Shown piece after piece: positions 9,140 to 16,531 of a stretch of 28,302 nucleotides of DNA; positions within the stretch are counted from its first letter, which is position 1; every line of letters starts with the position of its first letter. Made by a program: the position numbers and the translations under genes. The DNA is from Verrucomicrobiota bacterium (lineage in GTDB: Bacteria > Chlamydiota > Chlamydiia > Chlamydiales > JAEYWL01). Where the stretch lies: NCBI GenBank assembly GCA_023428915.1, contig JAEYWL010000103.1, positions 1 through 28,302 on the forward strand. Reading direction: 5' to 3'. The notes under the pieces were generated by a model. That model was not told the DNA's origin. It did no database searches and saw only the letters and a list, made by a program, of their open reading frames with translations.

Positions 9140-10165
9140 ATGAATGATTATTATACCTTAGGCATTGAATCTACTTGTGACGAAACCGGCTGCGCTATTC
9201 TTTGCAATGAGCAGATTTTAGCTAACGTGGTGGCTTCTCAGATCGACTTGCACACAGAGTATGGTGGTGTGGTGCCGGAGCTTGCTTGCCGCAGGCATAT
9301 CGATTTAATTATCCCCGTTGTTGACGAAGCTCTACAACAGGCAGGCATTCCCCTGTCGAAAATAGACTTAATTGCTGTTGCACAGGGGCCGGGTCTTGTA
9401 GGGGCTATCATGGTGGGGTTGAATTGCGCCAAAACTTTAGCGTGGACGCTTGGCAAACCTTTGATTGCTGTAAATCATATTGAAGCCCATTTATTTGCGG
9501 CCCTTATGCATCAAAAGACTCCTGCAGCATACCCATGCATCGGCGCCGTTTTGTCTGGCGGGCATACAGCTTTGGTGCATATCACACAGCCCGGCGTATA
9601 TCAGTTGATTGGACAAACCGTAGATGACGCCATCGGCGAAGCTTTTGATAAGGTGGCCAGGATGCTGGGGCTGCCTTACCCGGGAGGGCCGGTCATTGAA
9701 GCGCTGGCCAGGCAAGGCGATCCTAAAAAATACCCGTTGCGCGCCGGTTCAGTGAAAGGGCATCCCCTTAGCTTTTCCTTTAGCGGGTTGAAAACAGCAG
9801 TGCTGTATACTGCTAAAGGCAAAGGGGCCAAGCCAGGCAGTGAATTGCTTTTACCTCAAAGTGAATTGCCCCATTTAGCCGCTTCTTTTCAGCAAGCTGC
9901 TTTAGAGGATATTGTGCTGAAAGTCCATAAGGCTGCTGAAATGAAAGGCTGCAAGACCATTTTATTTGGGGGAGGAGTGACGGCTAACCAGCGGCTGCGC
10001 GAAATGTTTGCCGCACATAGCCAATTTACATACCATTGGCCTGAAAAAGGGTTGATCTTAGATAATGCAGCCATGATTGCAGGATTAGGGTTGCAAAAAT
10101 TTCGGCAGCAGTCCAAAGGAGCTCCCTTGGAAATAGAAGCTATGCCCAATATGCCCTTTACGTGA
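9140..10165 (+). CDS. tsaD: tRNA N6-adenosine threonylcarbamoyltransferase
   Basis: Transfers threonylcarbamoyl to A37 of tRNAs that read ANN codons, working with TsaB, TsaC and TsaE. The ASKHA-fold motifs are clear: LGIESTCDETG at residues 7-17, the metal-binding HIEAH at 113-117, LSGGHT, DDAIGEAFDK, the PYPGGP stretch and GGGVTAN near the C-terminus. The ATG at 9140 is preferred because the family begins a few residues before GIESTCDET. A TTG at 9116 would add eight residues. The length from ATG is 341. It leads a tight cluster, with rnhC starting 6 bp after its stop. The 75 bp upstream are shared with the divergent kbl. Confidence 0.96.
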   Translation: MNDYYTLGIESTCDETGCAILCNEQILANVVASQIDLHTEYGGVVPELACRRHIDLIIPVVDEALQQAGIPLSKIDLIAVAQGPGLVGAIMVGLNCAKTLAWTLGKPLIAVNHIEAHLFAALMHQKTPAAYPCIGAVLSGGHTALVHITQPGVYQLIGQTVDDAIGEAFDKVARMLGLPYPGGPVIEALARQGDPKKYPLRAGSVKGHPLSFSFSGLKTAVLYTAKGKGAKPGSELLLPQSELPHLAASFQQAALEDIVLKVHKAAEMKGCKTILFGGGVTANQRLREMFAAHSQFTYHWPEKGLILDNAAMIAGLGLQKFRQQSKGAPLEIEAMPNMPFT

Positions 10166-10171
10166 GAAAAT

Positions 10172-11074
10172 ATGAGCAAACAGACACCCAATCACTTTGT
10201 AGTTGAAATTGATATCGCTCTAGCCAAGCAGATGGCAGCTGATCTGCAAGAACAGGGTTTTTCCCTTACCCTGCCTGCCCATACCCTGTTCAGTGCAAAA
10301 AAAAATGGCATCAATTGCACTTTATACACTTCCGGCAAGTTAGTCGTGCAGGGGAAAGACATTGCCCCTTTCATCGAGTTTTACTTAGAACCAAATATCT
10401 TAAAGAAATTTCAGTTTAGCTATAGCGACCTCGATCTCGACCTTAGGGCGCGGATTGGTGTGGATGAATCGGGTAAAGGGGATTTTTTTGGCCCTTTGTG
10501 CGTCGCTGCCGTTTATGCGGATGAGCAGGGGATACGCCGTTTGCAAGAGCTAGGGGTTAAAGACTCAAAGGCCATCGCCGATAAAAAAATACTGGAGTTA
10601 GGCAGAAAAATAAAGAAAGACCTAACTCATCATATCGTAAAAATCAATCCCGCCAAGTACAATGAAATTTATGGCCAATTTAAAAATCTCAACCGCTTGC
10701 TGGGATGGGGGCATGCTACCTGCATTGAAAAATTGGTAGAAACTTCCAGCTGCAGACGGGTCATTATCGACCAGTTTGCCGATGAGTCAATTGTATTTAA
10801 TGCGCTAAAACGCAAACAAATAACACTTGACTTAACCCAGCGGCATAGGGCAGAAGAGGATCTTGTGGTTGCAGCAGCTTCAATTTTAGCACGGCAAACT
10901 TTTTTAGAAGGGCTGCAAAAAATGCAGGAGGAATTCGGCATGGTCTTTCCAAAGGGAGCTTCAGCCCAAACCATAAGTGCCGGAAAACAGTTTGTGAGAA
11001 AATTCGGCAAAGAAGCCTTGCAAAACGTGGGCAAGCTGCACTTTAAAACCGCAAGCGTGATAACTGAAGAGTAA
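10172..11074 (+). CDS. rnhC: Ribonuclease HIII
   Basis: Cuts RNA in RNA-DNA hybrids. Residues 1-85 form the N-terminal substrate-binding extension that separates HIII from HII. The catalytic domain starts at RIGVDESGKGDFFGP, giving metal ligands Asp98 and Glu99, followed by GVKDSK and DQFADES, where another acidic ligand is expected. The GKG form of the motif, in place of GRG, is the HIII signature. The length of 300 residues is normal. RNase HIII is characteristic of Firmicutes, Chlamydiae and a few other groups, so it helps assign the window. The gene lies 6 bp after tsaD and 1 bp before the next ORF, indicating cotranscription. Confidence 0.95.
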   Translation: MSKQTPNHFVVEIDIALAKQMAADLQEQGFSLTLPAHTLFSAKKNGINCTLYTSGKLVVQGKDIAPFIEFYLEPNILKKFQFSYSDLDLDLRARIGVDESGKGDFFGPLCVAAVYADEQGIRRLQELGVKDSKAIADKKILELGRKIKKDLTHHIVKINPAKYNEIYGQFKNLNRLLGWGHATCIEKLVETSSCRRVIIDQFADESIVFNALKRKQITLDLTQRHRAEEDLVVAAASILARQTFLEGLQKMQEEFGMVFPKGASAQTISAGKQFVRKFGKEALQNVGKLHFKTASVITEE

Positions 11075-11075
11075 T

Positions 11076-11498
11076 ATGAATTCCCGAACTATACGGATCG
11101 CTTTAATTGTAGTTTCCTTAAGCATTCTGATGCTATTTTCGCTTAATATTTATAGCTTGTTCCCTAAAAAACCAATAGCTGTCTTGCTGCCCCAGGATCA
11201 GGTAAGGGGAGCAGCTATATTTGTCAGGGGGCAGCCCTACACTTTCAACTTTACCCAGCAAAAAATGTTTATAGAAGCGCTTAACCAGGCCCAGGCTCTA
11301 GCAAAAATGCCTAACGAGCCCTTAGATCCTGCAGCCTTTGAACGCATTGCCATTTACCAATTTGCCAAAGATGACCTCAGCCTCCTCCCGCTGGGTTATC
11401 AAAAGAGCCATCTCCTTTTCTCGCTTCAGGGAAAGATTTATCGGGAGGGATCGCCGCCATTACTTGAACAATTATTAAGCCAAACCTACGATCAATAA
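11076..11498 (+). CDS. Small membrane-anchored protein of unknown function
   Basis: I do not recognise this 140-residue protein. Residues 7-29 form one hydrophobic helix preceded by Arg residues, giving a signal anchor with the rest outside the cytoplasm, or an uncleaved signal peptide. The remainder has no cysteine and no motif I can name. It includes an EALNQAQALAK stretch, probably helical, and a hydrophobic LLFSLQGKIY strand-like stretch near residues 112-121. It starts 1 bp after the rnhC stop and ends 3 bp before recN, so it is almost certainly part of that transcript. The tight packing supports a real gene. Its function is unknown. Confidence 0.75.
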   Translation: MNSRTIRIALIVVSLSILMLFSLNIYSLFPKKPIAVLLPQDQVRGAAIFVRGQPYTFNFTQQKMFIEALNQAQALAKMPNEPLDPAAFERIAIYQFAKDDLSLLPLGYQKSHLLFSLQGKIYREGSPPLLEQLLSQTYDQ

Positions 11499-11501
11499 AC
11501 C

Positions 11502-13109
11502 ATGCTAAAACGTTTATCTATCCATCATGTGATCTTAATTGAAGAAGCGCACATCTTATTTGATGCCGGTATGAATGTTTTGTCCGGCGAAACCGGCTCC
11601 GGCAAGTCGGCCATCATGGAAGCGCTGGCTTTAATTGCCGGAGAAAGGACCGATACCGGCGTCATCAGAAAAGGGCATGAAAAAGCAGTTGTGGAAGCTT
11701 TGTTCGATTTATCTGCCGGTTCGCCGATATATTCTATGCTCGAAGAAGCAGGCATAGAGTACGAGGCTGGCGAAGAGCTCATCATCAAGCGCGAAATTCA
11801 AGCCGGCGGCAAGTCGCGGGCCTTTGTAAATAATCAAGCTGTACAGTTGCTCCTGCTGCGCAAAATAGGGGAGCATTTATTGCGCTTTGTGGGGCAGCAT
11901 GCCAGCCAGTTGTTTCAAAATTTGGATAACCACAGATCGCTGCTCGATAATTTTGCAGGCGCTGCGCCGCTTGCAAAAGATTTTGCCAAAGAATGGTCTC
12001 AGTTTAAGCAGCAGCAGGAGCGTTTAGACACCCTGAAAACTACAGCAGCTCAAAGGGCCCGCGACATTGCCAGTTGCCGCCAAGAACTTGAAGAAATTGC
12101 CGCAGCCAATCTGCAAGAAGGCGAAGAGGAGGAGCTTTTTGCTGAATACAGCCGCATGAACGACAGCGAGGAAATTGCAGAGCGCATACAAAATGCCTTG
12201 CAATTGGTGGAAGGGGAAGACGCTTCCTTGCAAAGCCTTTTCTATGCGTTAAAGCAGCCTTTAGAAAAATTAGTCCAACTGGACCCAAAATTTCAGGAAA
12301 TCCAGCAATTGATTAAAGAAGCCGCTGCAAGTTCGCAGGAAGCTGCTTATGCTCTTGCACAGTATTTAGGCAAGTTGGAGAGCAATCCCCAGCGGTTGGC
12401 AGAGCTCAATGATAGGCTCGGTACGCTGAATAAGCTAAAAAAATGTCATGGCGCTACGCTTAACGATATCTTTGCCAAGCAAAAAGAGCTGAGTTCCCGT
12501 TTAGAACAGCTGGAAGGGCAGGAAACTGAAATTGAAATGCTGGCTGAAGCTTTGCTTGTTATTGAACGGCGATGCAATGAGCTTGCAGCCCGATTGACCG
12601 AAAAACGCAGCATGGCTGCCGGCCATCTAAGTCAAGAGATTGTAAGGCAGTTGCGTGTTTTGAACATGCCCAAAGTCGAATTGGAGATCCAATTAGCGCC
12701 CCAAAAACGGACCATGCAAGGCGATGAGCGGGTGGAATTTTATCTGCGCCCCAATGTGGGGGAGCACCTTATGCCCATTCGGGAATGCGCCAGCGGCGGC
12801 GAGCTGTCGAGGCTGATGCTGAGCGTGCAAGCTGTCATGGCCGGCAAAGAGGAAATTCCAATCTTGGTGTTTGATGAGGTGGACGCCAATATCGGCGGGG
12901 AAACTGCCGCTGTCGTTGGCGATAAGCTCGCAGAAATCAGCCAAGCCCACCAGGTGCTATGCGTGACCCACTTTCCGCAAGTAGCCGCAAAGGCAGCCCA
13001 CCACCTGCAAATCTCCAAGCAGGAAAGCGGCGGCCGCACTTATTCCTTAATCAGGCAGCTGCAAGCGCACGAGCGCCAAACCGAACTCGAACGCATGCTC
13101 GGTTTATAA
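11502..13109 (+). CDS. recN: DNA repair protein RecN
   Basis: SMC-like ATPase that acts at double-strand breaks before RecA-mediated repair. The Walker A motif GETGSGKS lies at residues 29-36. The middle (about 170-370) is coiled coil rich in Gln, Glu and Leu. The ABC signature SGGELSRL and the Walker B ILVFDEVDANIGG follow in the C-terminal third, and then CVTHFPQVAA with the switch histidine. At 535 residues it is slightly shorter than many RecN proteins, which I attribute to a shorter coil. The ATG at 11502 has no clear Shine-Dalgarno and lies 3 bp after the previous stop, suggesting translational coupling. Confidence 0.95.
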   Translation: MLKRLSIHHVILIEEAHILFDAGMNVLSGETGSGKSAIMEALALIAGERTDTGVIRKGHEKAVVEALFDLSAGSPIYSMLEEAGIEYEAGEELIIKREIQAGGKSRAFVNNQAVQLLLLRKIGEHLLRFVGQHASQLFQNLDNHRSLLDNFAGAAPLAKDFAKEWSQFKQQQERLDTLKTTAAQRARDIASCRQELEEIAAANLQEGEEEELFAEYSRMNDSEEIAERIQNALQLVEGEDASLQSLFYALKQPLEKLVQLDPKFQEIQQLIKEAAASSQEAAYALAQYLGKLESNPQRLAELNDRLGTLNKLKKCHGATLNDIFAKQKELSSRLEQLEGQETEIEMLAEALLVIERRCNELAARLTEKRSMAAGHLSQEIVRQLRVLNMPKVELEIQLAPQKRTMQGDERVEFYLRPNVGEHLMPIRECASGGELSRLMLSVQAVMAGKEEIPILVFDEVDANIGGETAAVVGDKLAEISQAHQVLCVTHFPQVAAKAAHHLQISKQESGGRTYSLIRQLQAHERQTELERMLGL

Positions 13110-13129
13110 CTAAAGAACAACAAGGTGTG

Positions 13130-13153
13130 AAAAATTCACCTGCAGGTGATTTT
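13130..13153 (+). terminator. Palindromic terminator-like site after recN
   Basis: A perfect 14-bp palindrome, TCACCTGCAGGTGA (13136-13149), is flanked by A-rich sequence on the left and TTTT on the right. It lies 21 bp after the recN stop. The symmetric centre leaves no natural loop beyond TGCA, so it is a weak terminator or alternatively a protein-binding palindrome. Its core CACCTGCAG recurs in one arm of the four-arm element at 13232. Confidence 0.5.
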
Positions 13154-13193
13154 ACAAGTTTTAATCAAGCAAGTTCTAAAAGCTATAAATTTG

Positions 13194-13418
13194 AAGCGCG
13201 GCAGCGCTGACAGTTGCTAGCCCCGTGTGAAAGCACCTGCAGATCCTGCAGGTGCTGGAACGCGGGGTTAAGATGAAAAATGCGATCGAGCTGCGGTAAC
13301 AGCGATAGAATAAGTGTCGCTGCTACCGCAGCTTGGTGTTTTTTTATGCATTTACCCCGCGTTCCGGCTCCCATGGAGCCTTCACACGGGGCTAACAACT
13401 GTCAGCGCTGCCGCGCTT
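13194..13418. repeat. Four-arm (cloverleaf) inverted-repeat element
   Basis: A 38-base outer arm at 13194-13231 pairs with 13381-13418 at 37 of 38 positions, the exception being C13217 with A13395. Inside it three hairpins abut each other with no unpaired base: arm A is 13232-13242 with 13246-13256 (11 bp, ATC loop); arm B is 13257-13268 with 13354-13365 (12 bp), then 13278-13283 with 13348-13353, then 13289-13305 with 13317-13333 (16 of 17); arm C is 13366-13371 with 13375-13380 (6 bp, CAT loop). It lies between convergent recN and a metal ATPase and encodes no plausible protein. It could be a cruciform-forming DNA element, a miniature mobile element or a structured RNA. The identity is unknown. 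The pairing itself is certain. Confidence 0.9.
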
Positions 13419-13441
13419 AGAATTCGTTTACCATTAAGAGA

Positions 13442-13503
13442 CTGTTGAAAAATGTCTATTGAAGTTTTGTAATTACTTTTACAAAAGCTTTCATTTTTCA
13501 CAG
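13442..13503. repeat. Second imperfect inverted repeat, IS-end-like
   Basis: CTGTTGAAAAATG at 13442-13454 pairs with CATTTTTCACAG at 13492-13503, with one bulged base. Inside, AAG-TTTTGTAA at 13462-13472 pairs with TTACAAAAGCTT at 13479-13490, again with one bulged base. The left end preceded by AGA reads AGACTGTTGAAAAA, which resembles ends of some insertion sequences from memory. It may be a decayed mini-element. No transposase is present. Confidence 0.55.
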
Positions 13504-13543
13504 CCTAGTAAGGGTGGCAGAAATTACTAATTACTATTTTTTC

Positions 13544-13571
13544 ATAACCTCTGGGGTTATTTTTTAATTTT
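13544..13571 (+). terminator. Intrinsic terminator, plus strand
   Basis: ATAACC at 13544-13549 and GGTTAT at 13555-13560 form a 6-bp stem with a TCTGG loop, followed by a T-rich tract broken only by AA. The T-run follows only on the plus strand, so it would stop transcripts coming from recN or from the structured elements between. It lies about 40 bp beyond the end of the convergent ATPase gene. Confidence 0.55.
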
Positions 13572-13610
13572 TTTAACGTCAGGAATCATCTCTTAAGATT
13601 ACTTACAGCA

Positions 13611-15500
13611 TCACTTGTTTTTGAAGAAATTCAGCAGGCGGAGGCTGTTGAGAATGACGAGCACGGTAACTCCCACGTCGGCAAAGATGGCCAGCACCAG
13701 GTTGCTCATGCCTCCTAAGGCTAAGCCGATAAACACTAGCTTTACCATAATGGCCCAGAAGGTGTTGAAGCGAATAATCCTAAGGGCCTTGCGCCCTAAA
13801 CGGATGATCCTGGGGATTAGCTGCAGGTTGTCATTTAAGATGACGATGGAAGAAGCTTCTATGGCAGTGTCGCTGCCTAGATTGCTCATAGTAATGCCTA
13901 CGCTCGATAATGCCAAAGCAGGCGCGTCGTTAATTCCATCGCCCACCATGCCGACGGAGCCATAGCGGTTTAGCATTAATTGCACTTGTTCGGATTTTTC
14001 CTGGGGCAATAAGCCTGCGTGCACTTCTTGAATTCCCAGCTCTTGAGCTGCCTTTTTCGCGGGCAATTCGTGATCTCCTGTGAGCATCCAAGGGACGACA
14101 TCCAATTCCTTAAGCTCTTGGATAAAGGCTTTGCTTTCAGGCCTTAACTCATCGGAAAGGGCAATTAAACCCTCGACTTCCTGATGGGTGCTGACGATAA
14201 TTACCGTATAGCCTTCAGCTTGCAGTTTATCCATTTCCCGGATAACCTCTTCAGGCACGTGGTGTTCTTCAAGGATGAATTCCAGTTTTCCAATGCAGTG
14301 ATGCTTCTCGTCGCACACCAAGCAATCCCCCTTGACGCCTTTGCCGACAAAGTTTTGAAAATTTTCGGTTTGATGCAGCTGATAGTTAAGGTCCAAGGCT
14401 GCTTTGACAATGCTTTCCGATAGGGGATGTTCTGAATAGGCCTCTATCCCTGCTGCGCAAGCTAAGAGGTTTTCCTTTGTCATGGAACCGGCCATCGGTA
14501 TCACTTCAGTCACGTGAGGCTTTCCTAGGGTAAGTGTGCGTGTTTTGTCAAGTGCGATGGCTTTAATTTGTCCGACCGCCTCTAGATAGCGGCCGCCTTT
14601 AATCAATACGCCTATTTGAGAGGCGGCTCCTATGGCTGAATAAATAGAAATTGGAGTAGAAATGACTAAGGCGCAAGGACAGGCAATGACAAGAATGGAT
14701 AGGGCTTCCAGCAGCCAAAGATTTGGATCTCCATGAAATACCAGCGGAGGGATAATGGCCAATGCTCCAGCTGCGGCAATCACTACAGGAGTATAGATGG
14801 CTGAGAATTTTTCGATGAATTTTTGGGTCTGCGCCTTTGTACGGGTAGCTTGAAAGGTGAGCTCCTGGATTTTGGCAATGGCGCTGTTTGATTCGGTTCT
14901 CGTGACGCAAACCTCCAAATATCCCTGATTGTTAAGGGTGCCTGCAAAGACCTTATCTCCCTTGGTTTTATCCATGGGCACAGGCTCTCCCGTAATCGTG
15001 GATTCATCCACAGAAGAAAACCCATCTACCACTTCCCCGTCAAGCGCCACCATTTCACCGGGTTTAACCAGAATAATTTCGCCCACGCTTACCTGGGAGG
15101 TTGGCACCCGCTCAGGTTTGCCTTTAATGCTAACTTCTTTGGGCATTTTGGCCATAAGGGCTTCCATGGCCGATTTGCTCTTGGCGATGCCTATATCTTC
15201 CAGCTTTTCTGCCAGTGTATATAACACAATGACAACGGCCGCTTCTTCGTATTTCCCCAGATAAAAGGCTCCGATGACAGCCAGAAGCATCAGCAAGTTT
15301 ATGCTTTTAAAATTTACGCGGAAAAGCGCTTTAAAACCATTGTATAAAGTATGATAACCGATGCCGGCAATTAACAGGAGGTAAAAGGGGATGGCCAAAC
15401 CGGCAGGGAGATGGTAGCCGGCTAATGAAATAATCTCCAGAAATACAACCAGAAGTGTTGCTGCAAAGAGCTGCCTGAATTTTGTGTCCTTCCATAGCAT
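13611..15500 (-). CDS. Heavy-metal P1B ATPase (ZntA/CadA-like) with DKTRT motif
   Basis: Inner-membrane cation pump, probably for zinc or related divalent metals. It has 629 residues and no N-terminal metal-binding domain, starting directly with membrane helices. In order it shows STITGEPVPMDK (actuator TGE), VIACPCALVIS (CPC metal site), the phosphorylation loop, SEHPLSES (the HP motif of P1B pumps), LTGDHELPAKK and GMVGDGINDAPALA. The phosphorylation site reads DKTRTLT (Asp318 to Thr324) where the family has DKTGT. Arg321 is encoded by CGC and would arise from GGC by one base change. The catalytic Asp is kept, so activity is possible but uncertain. A different subfamily from the FixI-like pump at 4262. 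The gene ends in TGA. Confidence 0.9.
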   Translation of the reverse strand: MLWKDTKFRQLFAATLLVVFLEIISLAGYHLPAGLAIPFYLLLIAGIGYHTLYNGFKALFRVNFKSINLLMLLAVIGAFYLGKYEEAAVVIVLYTLAEKLEDIGIAKSKSAMEALMAKMPKEVSIKGKPERVPTSQVSVGEIILVKPGEMVALDGEVVDGFSSVDESTITGEPVPMDKTKGDKVFAGTLNNQGYLEVCVTRTESNSAIAKIQELTFQATRTKAQTQKFIEKFSAIYTPVVIAAAGALAIIPPLVFHGDPNLWLLEALSILVIACPCALVISTPISIYSAIGAASQIGVLIKGGRYLEAVGQIKAIALDKTRTLTLGKPHVTEVIPMAGSMTKENLLACAAGIEAYSEHPLSESIVKAALDLNYQLHQTENFQNFVGKGVKGDCLVCDEKHHCIGKLEFILEEHHVPEEVIREMDKLQAEGYTVIIVSTHQEVEGLIALSDELRPESKAFIQELKELDVVPWMLTGDHELPAKKAAQELGIQEVHAGLLPQEKSEQVQLMLNRYGSVGMVGDGINDAPALALSSVGITMSNLGSDTAIEASSIVILNDNLQLIPRIIRLGRKALRIIRFNTFWAIMVKLVFIGLALGGMSNLVLAIFADVGVTVLVILNSLRLLNFFKNK

Positions 15501-15533
15501 AGTGTAAACTGCTTGTTATTGGGGTTCTAACTG

Positions 15534-15562
15534 TTGACGATATTGCCTAAATGCTGTAAAAA
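15534..15562 (+). promoter_or_regulatory. Probable promoter of the outer-membrane protein gene
   Basis: TTGACG at 15534-15539 and TAAAAA at 15557-15562 are separated by exactly 17 bp. Initiation would fall near 15569, giving a leader of about 20 bases before the ATG at 15588, which has GGTGG 5 bases upstream. This reading makes the TTG at 15534 part of the -35 box and not a start codon. Confidence 0.45.
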
Positions 15563-15587
15563 TAAATATAAGATTTTGGTGGCATCG

Positions 15588-16529
15588 ATGAAAATTTGGA
15601 AATGGTTGACAGCCTTTATCTCTTATGTTTCGGCTATGCATGCTGTCGATTCAGAATATTTGCAGTTTCGCTTCCCCCAGTATAACTGGATAGAAGCATC
15701 GCAATATGCTCCAGGCGAATTTGCGTCCGTACGCGGTTTTGCCGACTATATTGGTCCTGCCTATTTCGAAAATAGCCCCCTTAAAAACCAGAGCCTTAGT
15801 TATTTTCAAACGGATGCTTACTTAGGGCAAGGGTTTGTGTTTAACGAATATGAAGCGGCGATTTTTGAACTAGGGTATTCTTGGACGCACTTAGGTTGGA
15901 AGGAAAACCCTTATTTCCTGCAGGATGACTTCCACTTTGTAAATCTATTGTTTAATGGCAGCACAAGCCGTATTGAAGATTGGTATTGGCGGGTGAATGC
16001 CTCCCTAAACTTTGACCGTAATAGCTTTAACCTGACGGAAAACTCCCTGTATGGATTAACTCTTTGGGGCCGCTATGACCTTTGCGACTCCATATTGCCT
16101 GGATTTGGTCTGAATATTGGGTTTGTCGGCCGTACCGGCATTGACCAGACGCTGCTTTGCCCCATTTTAGGCATCGATTTTGAGTTGCGGGACAATATAA
16201 AACTCAACTTGGTTTATCCCGTTGATATTTCTGCCATTTATACTATTAATGAAAACTGGTCGCTGGCTTTAGCCGGTAAGTTTTGGGATTTTCGCCATCG
16301 CATTACCAAAAATGACAATCTGCCGCGGGGGATTGTGGACTACAAAAATAAAGGGGCTGAATTTGCCATTAATTACGACTGCACCGAAAACTTTACAGCC
16401 AATGTGCACGTAGGCACCACTTTTAAGAATGCCGATATTAAAATTACCGATAAGTATGACCGGGAAGTCGCCGATAATAAATTCAAAGGCGTCGGCTATT
16501 TAGGCGGCGGCCTTTCCTTTAAGTTTTAG
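15588..16529 (+). CDS. Probable outer-membrane beta-barrel protein
   Basis: The 313-residue product from ATG 15588 begins with a signal peptide: MKIWKWLT, a hydrophobic stretch, then SAMHA followed by VDSEY, with likely cleavage after Ala. The mature part is built of alternating strands rich in Tyr, Trp, Phe, Asn and Gly, such as GLTLWGRYDL, GFGLNIGFVG, WSLALAGKFW and GYLGGGLSFKF. It ends in Phe, as outer-membrane barrels recognised by the Bam machinery usually do. The function is unknown; it could be a porin-like or structural protein. A TTG start at 15534 would add 18 residues ahead of the signal peptide and overlaps a promoter-like site, so it is rejected. The stop lies 2 bp from the stop of the convergent 870-residue gene. 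Confidence 0.8.
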   Translation: MKIWKWLTAFISYVSAMHAVDSEYLQFRFPQYNWIEASQYAPGEFASVRGFADYIGPAYFENSPLKNQSLSYFQTDAYLGQGFVFNEYEAAIFELGYSWTHLGWKENPYFLQDDFHFVNLLFNGSTSRIEDWYWRVNASLNFDRNSFNLTENSLYGLTLWGRYDLCDSILPGFGLNIGFVGRTGIDQTLLCPILGIDFELRDNIKLNLVYPVDISAIYTINENWSLALAGKFWDFRHRITKNDNLPRGIVDYKNKGAEFAINYDCTENFTANVHVGTTFKNADIKITDKYDREVADNKFKGVGYLGGGLSFKF

Positions 16530-16531
16530 TC

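Larger units (their letters stand above)
13110..13610. other. 500-bp gene-free convergent region
   Basis: This is the only stretch over 300 bases without a gene. It lies between the ends of recN (plus) and the DKTRT ATPase (minus). From left to right it holds a short palindrome, the four-arm element, a second inverted repeat and a plus-strand terminator. The remaining bases are A+T-rich and show no ORF with a credible start. Confidence 0.8.

Noticed and set aside
13183..13398. Short frames through the four-arm element (also 12959-13210)
   Set aside because: They read through perfect inverted repeats or overlap recN, lack ribosome sites, and have no protein-like features.
13194..13418. Deciding the transcribed strand of the four-arm element from wobble pairs
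   Set aside because: The two internal mismatches (13217/13395 and 13299/13323) would be G-U or U-G pairs in a minus-strand RNA. The helix-edge positions 13288/13334 and 13306/13316 would be wobbles only in a plus-strand RNA. The evidence conflicts, and a DNA-level role is equally possible.
13194..13418. tRNA or tmRNA gene, because of the cloverleaf shape
   Set aside because: Arm lengths, the absence of junction nucleotides, and the lack of anticodon-loop and T-loop consensus do not fit any tRNA-like gene.
15534..15587. TTG start for the outer-membrane protein
   Set aside because: It would put 18 residues, including two cysteines, ahead of a clean signal peptide. The TTG is better explained as the start of a TTGACG -35 box, and ATG 15588 has its own ribosome site.
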